Assembly (NCBI GenBank): GCA_021157745.1
Contig: JAGGWA010000120.1
Coordinates: 1-6,844, forward strand
Reading direction: 5' to 3'
DNA length: 6,844 nt
Origin: Thermoplasmata archaeon
Lineage (GTDB): Archaea; Thermoplasmatota; E2; UBA202; JdFR-43
The translations under genes and the position numbers were made by a program. Under the pieces are notes generated by a model that saw only the letters and a list, made by a program, of their open reading frames with translations, ran no database searches and was not told the DNA's origin. Below are positions 1 to 6,500 of this stretch, piece after piece; position 1 is the first letter of the stretch; each line of letters begins with the position of its first letter.

Positions 1-123
1 ACCGATGAAAGTCTTTTTGGGATAAAGCATGAGAAGAAAAGCAGAAATGATATTACAGCAATTGCTTTAATGACGATTGCTGTTCTTTTCATGGCTATGA
101 TTTATATAAAGAGAAGGAGATGA
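1..123 (+). CDS. 3' end of a gene for a C-terminally membrane-anchored protein (partial)
   Basis: The frame is open from the window edge to a TGA at 121-123 and gives 40 residues. A charged stretch (GIKHEKKSRND) is followed by about 18 hydrophobic residues (ITAIALMTIAVLFMAMIY) and a basic tail, IKRRR. One membrane helix followed at once by a short arginine/lysine tail is the usual C-terminal anchor of an archaeal protein whose bulk lies outside the cytoplasm, with the basic tail left inside by the positive-inside rule. This orientation is inferred. The functional part lies upstream of the window, so no family can be named. The stop is 47 bases before the proposed polB start. Because polB has its own TATA box in that gap, the two genes are probably not co-transcribed by necessity. 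The reading frame is well supported by its amphipathic pattern; the function is unknown. Confidence 0.7.
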   Translation, partial: TDESLFGIKHEKKSRNDITAIALMTIAVLFMAMIYIKRRR

Positions 124-143
124 ATTTACCACAGACCAAACCA

Positions 144-151
144 TTATAAAT
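144..151 (+). promoter_or_regulatory. TATA box of polB, leaderless arrangement
   Basis: The octamer TTATAAAT has its centre 23.5 bases before the ATG at 171. Archaeal transcription usually starts about 22-27 bases after the TATA centre, so the mRNA would begin at or next to that ATG. There is no Shine-Dalgarno sequence before 171. The box overlaps the upstream in-frame ATG at 150, which would then lie outside the transcript. The flanking accaaacc could hold the TFB recognition element, but it is not a clear match. Confidence 0.6.
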
Positions 152-170
152 GGCGAGCTTTATTTTTTAC

Positions 171-2909
171 ATGCTTATTAATGTATCTCCAAACTACTTA
201 TACTGGCATGGGAAAATACAGCCTGTTCATGAAGTTCATTCTCCTTACTTTTTAGTTTTTGCCCCTTCTGGTCTCGATATAAACCATGTCAGAAAAAAAT
301 TGATGGAAGAGCTAGGGAATGACAACAGGATTCTAAAATTTGGAGAAATTGAAGAATACACTTCTTTCTGGAATACTGAAATAAAAAGAAAAGTATTCAA
401 ATTATATGTAAAGCATCCATCAATGGTGCCAGAGATGAGTAATAAAGTTTTCAACATGGGTTATTATACCGCTGAACACGACATCCCATATCATGAGCGT
501 GTTTTAACTGATTTAGCCGCCCAGGGAACATGGATATTTGATTCAGGGGGCAAAGAAAAAGAATTGAATGTAACGGTATATGACATTGAGCTAACAAAAT
601 TTGGAGAAGTTAATGAGCCACCTATTGACATAATTGGATATGCAGGCATCAAAATAAAGTTTTCATCTGAAAAAAATCTGGAAAACGAGGACTTCTTTTT
701 TGATTTTGTTGAAATAGAAGGAAGCGAGGAAGTTAAACAGCTTGTAGCCAATGATGAGCATGAGGAAATAAAAAATTTGCTCGAATTCTGTAAAATTGTT
801 AGAAAAAGTGATATGGTTGCTGGCCACAACATAATGGGTTTCGATAATCTCCAGATATATGACAGGATAAGAAGGTTGATGCAGACATCAAGCATTCTTA
901 GTCCAGATGAAATAAAGGAATTCAGAGATTTTCTGGATAAATACACAAGAAAAGATCAATCCTTCATTTTTGGAAGCCCGAATGATACAGCCATTTTTTA
1001 TCCCTCCACGTTCGATACATATCTTGCCTCCCGCAAATTCTATTCTCTGGAAGATTTCAGCCTCGATGGAATAACAAACTTCCTTGGTGTTGGCATACCG
1101 GATCGACTTCATCTCTCTCCTCAGGAAATGGGCATAGATGATAAAACATTGCTATACAATAGCCAGGATGTCATAGAGGAAGTTAGAGTCACGAAAAGGC
1201 TCATAGAGCAGGGATTGCCTCTCGCTTTCATAACTGGAATGCCTTTCGAACTTTTATTTCCTGCGGGCGCCACAAAAATGTGGGATTACATGGCTATGAT
1301 AAGGGCAGCATACCACAAAAAAATAATGCCCCCGATATGCAGAGCTTTCGATATTGCTGGAAGAATTGAAAAATATGGGAAAAGGAAGGCAGAGATAGCG
1401 GAGAATGTTAGAAAGAAGAAGGCTGGAAAGGAATTGTTGAGGGTCGTTAAATATGGAGAAGAAATGCCGGACTGGGTTGAATATCCTTATTTGATAAATG
1501 ATAATGGTGAACTCGGCTACCATTTTCCAGGAGGAATGACGATAAAGCCCGACAGGGATGCAAAATCGCATTTCATCCCGTGGTATCATGTGATTGTGGC
1601 AGACGTTGGCGCCATGTATCCCACTATATTACGAGCCATCAATGCTGGCGGCGACACCGTGAGGCTTGCTTTAAATGAGCCTGATGAATGGGTTTGGATA
1701 AAAAGGTTGCCAGAGCGATTTTTGAATGAGGTGAAATTTATCTCGAAGCCACTGGATAAAGAATTTATGGACAAGGGCTTGCTTATTGGCGTCAAAATTT
1801 CAAAAGAGCCTGGAATAGTCAATCTCGCCATGAAGGGAATAATGAATTTCATAGATAAAATAAAGAAGGAAATGAAGGAAAAGCAGGGGGAGGAGAAAAA
1901 AAGGCTAAAGATGATATATCAATCTCTCAAGGCAGCCCGTAATGCAGGCACACATGGCATTTTATCGGCGCCGATGGTTGCTTGCCGCCAGTTCAATCTG
2001 TGGGGGGCGGCTCTGATAACAACGAAAGGGCAACAAATTTTGTATGATACACTCAAAATTTTGAGTGATGCCGGCATAAGAGTTGTTTATGGAGATACAG
2101 ATGGCATATATGTTGCTTGTTCGCGTTCAGCTTCAAAAAGGCTAAGAAGAGCTCTTGGCTTGCAAGAAGATGGCGAGAACTGGATTGTTGACCCAAAGCT
2201 TGTGTATGATACCATAGAATACTGCAACAAAAAATGGCAGAATGCTTTGAACTATGAAAATTTTGAGCTTGAGCCAGAAGAGCATGATGCAATGATTTTC
2301 GTCAAACACAAAAATTATCTCATATTTGATGTTGAAAATGTAAATGTTAAAATGATTACGAAAGGGAATAACTTCAAAGGGAGTGATAAGCCAGCTATTG
2401 CAAGAATAGTTTTAAAGGACATTATGATGGAAGTTTTGAAAGAAAACATTGAATGGAAAGAAGAAGAGGAGGCGAGAGAGAAGGTAAAGGATTCAATAAG
2501 GAGGGCAACTTTAAACAAAATAAAGGAACTGGACATAGAAAAATTTGGCTTGGATGCTTTCACGCTCATTCAATCTGTTCAGCCTGCTTCCCGTTACAAA
2601 CCAAATCCTGATGGATCGATGTCGGTTTATGGAGAGCGTGCCAAAGCTCTGGAAAAGCTTGTTGGAAAACTAAATTACAGAAGGAAGTTTAAGTTTGTTA
2701 TAACAAAGCATCCTTTGCCAGGTATAAGAAATCCAACAAAAAGCGGGGTAAAGCCAATTCATTACATGTATCCTGTTGAATTGTTGCTGGATAGAGAGCA
2801 AATAGATATGAAATGGTATAAAGATATGATAAAGAATTTCATTCAGGGAGCTTTTGGTCTGGCAGAAATAGAAGCAACGACTCAGTATGGATTGGATAGA
2901 TGGATGTAA
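171..2909 (+). CDS. polB: Family B DNA polymerase with 3'-5' exonuclease domain
   Basis: This is a replicative/repair DNA polymerase with proofreading, 912 aa from the ATG at 171; archaeal PolBs are usually about 770-900 aa. The ATG at 150 would add seven residues but overlaps the TATA box. Numbering is from 171. The N-terminal domain includes EHDIPYHERVL (about 102-112), matching the EYDIPFAKRYL segment of Pyrococcus-type PolB. Exonuclease motifs are intact: YDIE (D138, E140), HNIMGFD (N220, D225) and YNSQD (Y329, D333), so proofreading is expected. Palm motif A is DVGAMYPTI (D478), motif B is KAARNAGTHG (587-596) and motif C is YGDTDG (D642, D644). The catalytic aspartates are kept, but all three motifs deviate from SLYPS, NSxYG and DTDS. 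A basic, lysine-rich segment (about 395-450) between exonuclease and palm is longer than in Pyrococcus PolB. A thumb-region KHKNY element follows, and the protein ends in a PCNA-binding QYGLDRWM (905-912). No intein or frameshift is visible. Confidence 0.95.
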   Translation: MLINVSPNYLYWHGKIQPVHEVHSPYFLVFAPSGLDINHVRKKLMEELGNDNRILKFGEIEEYTSFWNTEIKRKVFKLYVKHPSMVPEMSNKVFNMGYYTAEHDIPYHERVLTDLAAQGTWIFDSGGKEKELNVTVYDIELTKFGEVNEPPIDIIGYAGIKIKFSSEKNLENEDFFFDFVEIEGSEEVKQLVANDEHEEIKNLLEFCKIVRKSDMVAGHNIMGFDNLQIYDRIRRLMQTSSILSPDEIKEFRDFLDKYTRKDQSFIFGSPNDTAIFYPSTFDTYLASRKFYSLEDFSLDGITNFLGVGIPDRLHLSPQEMGIDDKTLLYNSQDVIEEVRVTKRLIEQGLPLAFITGMPFELLFPAGATKMWDYMAMIRAAYHKKIMPPICRAFDIAGRIEKYGKRKAEIAENVRKKKAGKELLRVVKYGEEMPDWVEYPYLINDNGELGYHFPGGMTIKPDRDAKSHFIPWYHVIVADVGAMYPTILRAINAGGDTVRLALNEPDEWVWIKRLPERFLNEVKFISKPLDKEFMDKGLLIGVKISKEPGIVNLAMKGIMNFIDKIKKEMKEKQGEEKKRLKMIYQSLKAARNAGTHGILSAPMVACRQFNLWGAALITTKGQQILYDTLKILSDAGIRVVYGDTDGIYVACSRSASKRLRRALGLQEDGENWIVDPKLVYDTIEYCNKKWQNALNYENFELEPEEHDAMIFVKHKNYLIFDVENVNVKMITKGNNFKGSDKPAIARIVLKDIMMEVLKENIEWKEEEEAREKVKDSIRRATLNKIKELDIEKFGLDAFTLIQSVQPASRYKPNPDGSMSVYGERAKALEKLVGKLNYRRKFKFVITKHPLPGIRNPTKSGVKPIHYMYPVELLLDREQIDMKWYKDMIKNFIQGAFGLAEIEATTQYGLDRWM
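2050..2067. repeat. 18-bp perfect palindrome inside polB
   Basis: CACTCAAAATTTTGAGTG reads the same on both strands, with nine-base arms and no spacer. It lies within polB codons for TLKILSD, just before motif C. Nothing ties it to a function. A chance origin in an AT-rich coding region is quite possible. Confidence 0.85.
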
Positions 2910-2920
2910 GAAATGGCAAT

Positions 2921-2945
2921 AAAAAGAGTCTGCAGCAAAAGAAAA
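2921..2945 (-). terminator. Possible T-rich terminator for the antitoxin-toxin transcript
   Basis: On the minus strand this stretch reads as three runs of four or five T (CTTTT, CTTTT, CTTTTT) just after the end of the broken toxin gene. Archaeal termination commonly uses such T-rich tracts without a hairpin, and I see no convincing stem here. The call is weak. Confidence 0.3.
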
Positions 2946-2962
2946 GGTTAGGATAGAAGAAA

Positions 2963-2999
2963 ATTCTATTTTATTTTTATTTCTCTTATATTATTTTCT
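2963..2999 (+). terminator. T-rich terminator downstream of polB
   Basis: A run rich in T (attctattttatttttattt and onward) begins 54 bases after the polB stop. It fits an archaeal intrinsic terminator on the + strand. It overlaps the 3' end of the oppositely oriented toxin remnant, so the two genes converge with overlapping ends. No hairpin is needed or seen. Confidence 0.45.
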
Positions 3000-3204
3000 C
3001 GTGCAATTATTAATTTGCCATTAAAATCAATATTCATTTTGATGAGCCATTTTATATTATCACTGCTTTCTCTTCAGATGAAATTTTTACTATTTCTAAA
3101 TCTCTCATTCCTTTCTTTATTTCAATAACAGATTTTATATCCATGTCCTCTCTAAGTTTTTCTATTGCTTTTAATGGTACATTTTCATCGGCTATAAATT
3201 TCAT
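2966..3204 (-). pseudogene. Broken DUF5615 (PIN-like) toxin gene, internal deletion
   Basis: The minus-strand ATG at 3204-3202 overlaps the antitoxin stop by four bases (ATGA), the normal coupling in DUF433-DUF5615 pairs. The first 50 residues begin MKFIADENVPLKAIEKLRED, the family's conserved acidic N-terminus (ADEN), and run to EEKAVII, where a TAA at 3054-3052 stops the frame. Intact family members continue there with a T-x-D-K-D-F-G segment and a GVI(L/V)LR strand. Neither is present in any frame. Instead, a shifted frame from about 3058 to the TAG at 2968-2966 encodes KMNIDFNGKLIIAREN followed by NIREIKIK, resembling the family's C-terminal tail (roughly G-K-hydrophobic-VV...RIRIR). About 30-40 central residues, including acidic active-site positions, seem deleted. 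A short 50-aa product could still be made, but nuclease activity is unlikely. The N-terminal family match is strong; the tail match is from memory and less certain. Confidence 0.7.
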
Positions 3205-3425
3205 GCTTCTTTTGGAAGAATATAAATCCTTTCTTCTTTCAAAACATCGACAGCATATTTTATTGCTTCAAGAATATCCTCCTTTTTAAGCTGGGGATAA
3301 TTTTTTAAAATCTCTTCATAACTCCATCCATTGGATAGTAATTCCAAAATAAATTCAACACTAATGCGAGTTCCTTTTATCACTGGTTTTCCCCCACATA
3401 TTTCCTCATCAATCACAATTGGCAT
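3201..3425 (-). CDS. DUF433 antitoxin (VapB-like), intact
   Basis: This 74-aa protein has the DUF433 signature GGKPVIKGTRISVEFILELL (residues 11-30), then the W34-S-Y-E-E-I-L-K-N-YP helix-turn segment and a second helix L46-KKEDILEAIKYAVDVL. The length is typical of the family. DUF433 proteins are small winged/helix-turn-helix proteins that pair with DUF5615 PIN-like toxins; they are thought to neutralise the toxin and may repress their own promoter. The stop overlaps the start of the toxin remnant by four bases, so the genes were a translationally coupled operon. The gene runs against polB and diverges from DP2. A TATA box 23.5 bases before the ATG and no Shine-Dalgarno sequence suggest a leaderless mRNA. 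The antitoxin frame is undamaged although its toxin is broken, so it is either a recent orphan or kept for another role such as DNA binding. Family assignment is firm; the antitoxin role rests on family knowledge. Confidence 0.88.
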   Translation of the reverse strand: MPIVIDEEICGGKPVIKGTRISVEFILELLSNGWSYEEILKNYPQLKKEDILEAIKYAVDVLKEERIYILPKEA

Positions 3426-3444
3426 GATAATATATAACCATCTC

Positions 3445-3452
3445 TTTATATA
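3445..3452 (-). promoter_or_regulatory. TATA box of the DUF433 antitoxin gene
   Basis: The minus strand reads TATATAAA, centred 23.5 bases before the ATG (first base 3425), so transcription would start at or beside the start codon. A purine-rich GAAAAGGC lies directly upstream, where the TFB recognition element is expected. A second AT-rich stretch (TTATATAT) nearer the ATG is too close to serve. Confidence 0.6.
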
Positions 3453-3481
3453 GCCTTTTCTGCAATTTTAATACCTGCTCC

Positions 3482-3507
3482 CATCTTATGATATAAAATG
3501 TAAGATG
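3482..3507. repeat. Inverted repeat CATCTTA-N12-TAAGATG upstream of DP2
   Basis: Two perfect 7-base inverted arms (3482-3488 and 3501-3507) flank a 12-base AT-rich spacer, with arm centres 19 bases apart, close to two helical turns. The element ends nine bases before the DP2 TATA box, inside the divergent promoter region. It could be a binding site for a dimeric regulator of DP2 or of the antitoxin. The sequence alone does not show which, if either. Confidence 0.5.
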
Positions 3508-3511
3508 TAAG
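3498..3511. repeat. Tandem 7-base direct repeat ATGTAAG x2
   Basis: ATGTAAG occurs twice without a gap and overlaps the right arm of the inverted repeat, ending six bases before the DP2 TATA box. It may be part of the same regulatory element or a chance slippage product. Confidence 0.5.
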
Positions 3512-3516
3512 CAAAG

Positions 3517-3524
3517 TTTATTAT
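3517..3524 (+). promoter_or_regulatory. TATA-like box of DP2, leaderless arrangement
   Basis: TTTATTAT, preceded by AAAG, is centred 23.5 bases before the GTG at 3544, the same spacing as for polB and the antitoxin. No Shine-Dalgarno sequence precedes the GTG. A stronger-looking ATATAAAA at 3491-3498 would instead give a leader of about 26 bases lacking any ribosome binding site, so it is the less likely box. Confidence 0.55.
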
Positions 3525-3543
3525 TGGCAGCATATTTCTCACT

Positions 3544-6500
3544 GTGGAAGATTATTTTAACGACATAGAGGAGAAGATAAAAAAAGCATATGAAGTTGCA
3601 AAAAAAGCGAGGAAAAAAGGATATGATCCAAAAGATGTTGTGGAAACAACTTTTGCAAAAGATCTGGCAGATAGAGTGGAAGAGCTGGTTGGACCAAAAG
3701 GAATTGCAAAGAGAATAAGGAAATATTTAAAAGAAAAGGGAAGAGAAGAAACAGCTCTCCAAATTGCAATTGAAATAGCAGAAAGCATGCAGGGCAGCTT
3801 TGCAAGCGTTATAGAGCAGGCTGTAAGGACGGGCTTGGCTATTTTGACGGAAGGTGTTTTAGTTGCACCCATAGAAGGAATATCCAAGGTAGAGATAGGG
3901 AAAAATGATGATGGAAGCAAATATGTCGATTTGTATTTCGCTGGTCCAATTCGCTCGGCAGGCGGCACTGGCGAGGCTTTAAGTGTGCTTATTGCAGATG
4001 TTGTAAGAAGGAAACTCGGGATAGATAGATATAAGCCAACTGAAGACGAAATAGAGAGATATAAAGAGGAGATACCATTATATGATAGAGTTTCTCATTT
4101 GCAATATCTTCCCAGCCCTGAAGAAATAGAAACGATTGTTAGAAATTGCCCAATATGCATAAATGGTGAGGCAACCGAAGACAGGGAAGTTATGGGAAAG
4201 CGCGATTTGCCCCGCGTAAAAACGAACAAGCTGAGGGGCGGCGCCTGCCTGGTTATTGCGGAGGGGCTTACACAGAAGGCTCCGAAGTTGTTGAAGCATG
4301 TTTCCAATTTGAAGCTGGAGGGCTGGGACTTCCTGAAGAGATTCGTGAAAGGAGAGACGAAGGATGGTGTTGCACCGTCCAGCAAATACATTCAAGATCT
4401 TATAGCAGGTCGTCCTGTTTTGAGTCATCCTTCTCGCAAAGGTGGTTTTCGTCTCCGTTATGGGCGATGCAGGACTTGTGGACTTGCTGCATTGGCAATC
4501 CATCCTGCAACAATGTTTCTTATGGATGAATTCATTGCAATTGGAACACAACTTAAGACAGAGCGTCCTGGAAAAGGAACTATAGCTACACCATGCGATA
4601 GCATCGAACCGCCATTGGTTTTACTGAAAAATGGAGATTTCATAAAGGTTGATAGCGTTGAGCTTGCCAAAAAAATAAGGGAGGAGATAAAAGAAATAAT
4701 TGATTTGGGAGAGATTCTTGTTCCATTTGGAGAATTTGCTGAAAACAACGCCATATTACCGCAAGCAAGCTATTGCCATGAATGGTGGATTCAGGAACTT
4801 GAAGAAAAAGGCGGCAGCTACGATGGCGTGCCTTCTGCTAAAGAAGCTTTTGAAATCTCAGAAAGATACAATATTCCATTGCACCCAGCCTACACATATT
4901 TCTGGCATGATATCGATTCCGAGGCATTAAAAAAATTGAGGGAGGCGATAAAAAAAGCTGAATACAAGGAAGGAAAGCTTTTCATTGAAAAGGATGAAGA
5001 GATCAAAAGCATATTGCTTGATTTAGGAGTGCTGCATAGGGAACAAAGCCACTATATCATAGAAGAGCCATATGCATTGATAAGATGCCTAGGCTTCATT
5101 ATCGAAAACGGAAAGCTGATTGAAAAAAGGAATAGCGATAAAGAAAATGTTATTGAAGCTGTATCTGAGATGGCAGGCGTAAAAATAATGCCAAAAGCTC
5201 CCCATCGCATCGGCGCCAGGATGGGGCGCCCCGAGAAGGCGGCGGAAAGAAAAATGAAGGCTTCGCCCCATGTCCTTTTCCCTGTTGGAAATGCTGGAGG
5301 GAGGGAGCGCCTAATAAACAATGCAATGAAGGCAGAGGTGGAAATGGGAGAAAGAAAATGCGAGAAATGCGGTCATGTTACATATAAAAGCATATGTCCA
5401 AAATGTGGAGGGAGAACCTATTTCACTGGCAGAACTGTAAAATTTGATATCAGCCCGAGCAGTGAGTTGAGAAAAGCTGGCGAAAAGCTTGGAATAGAGG
5501 TGCCAAAGAAAGTTAAAGGCGTAATTGGGCTTTCATCCCTTCATAAAGTTGCTGAACCAATAGAAAAAGGGCTTATCAGGGCAAAGCATGGCGTATATGT
5601 ATTCAAAGACGGAACATCTCGCTTCGATATGACGAACATGCCTTTGACGCACTTCAAACCATATGAGATTGGGACAAGCATAGAAAAGCTGCATGAACTT
5701 GGCTATACCCATGACTACAAGGGGGAGCCATTGCAGCACGAATGGCAAATTTGCGAGTTAAAGCCACAGGACATAATTCCTTCTAAAAAAGCTGGAGAGT
5801 ATTTGCTTAAAGTAGCCAATTTCATTGATGAAATGCTCGAAAAATTTTATGGAACGAAACCATTTTACAATGCCTCCAGCCCAGAAGATTTAATCGGCCA
5901 TATCGTTGTTGGTTTATCTCCTCATACATCAGCTGCTGTAGCAGCTCGCATAATTGGCTATATCGATGCCAATGTGTGTGCAGCGCATCCATTTTTCCAT
6001 GCCGCAAAACGTCGCAATTGCGATGGCGATGAAGATGCAATTATGTTGCTGCTTGATGTCCTCATAAATTTCTCCTACGAATACATTCCTGAAAAGCGTG
6101 GAGGAAAAATGGATTTGCCTCTCGTTATCGCAACCCGCGTTAATCCTGCAGAGATAGATAAAGAGGCTCTGAATATTGACTTATTGCCCCGCTACCCCTT
6201 AAAATTTTTCAGAAAAACAATGGAAAATCCACATCCTAAAGAACTCGAGGACATGATGGATTTGGTTGCTTCTCGTCTTGGAACAGAGAACGAATACAAA
6301 AATTTTGGCTTCACCCATGATACAAAACATATTGCGGAAGGTCCCAAAACCTCTGCCTACAAACTTTTGAATAAAATGGAAGATAAACTCAAGGCACAGA
6401 TGGAACTGGCTGTAAAAATAAGGGCTGTTGATGAGGAGGATGTGGCAAGTAAAGTAATACAAACACATTTTCTTCCAGATTTGATTGGTAACATGCGTGC

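Noticed and set aside
120..149. A 9-codon ORF starting ATG at 120 that overlaps the upstream stop (ATGA) with AGGAG next to it.
   Set aside because: The purine run abuts the ATG with no proper spacing, the peptide (MNLPQTKPL) is tiny, and the ORF runs into the polB TATA box.
491..946. A 151-codon minus-strand frame inside polB, and other long antisense frames in both polymerase genes.
   Set aside because: The sense strand here encodes well-conserved exonuclease motifs; the antisense translations are serine- and leucine-rich shadows with no recognisable domain or promoter.
2911..2949. A 12-codon + strand ORF (MAIKRVCSKRKG) just after polB.
   Set aside because: It is too short, has no ribosome binding site or TATA box of its own, and resembles no known small protein.
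3023..3040. A near-palindrome AAAATCAATATTCATTTT in the toxin remnant.
   Set aside because: It has mismatches, is almost entirely A and T, and falls in decaying sequence, so chance is sufficient.
3017..3052. Two copies of GCCATT, 29 bases apart, near the presumed deletion junction in the toxin remnant.
   Set aside because: Deletion between short direct repeats normally leaves only one copy, and six bases in AT-rich DNA can recur by chance.
2910..3543. CRISPR array, tRNA, or insertion-sequence ends around the toxin-antitoxin remnant.
   Set aside because: I found no regularly spaced repeats, no cloverleaf-like segment, no paired terminal inverted repeats and no target-site duplication flanking the remnant.
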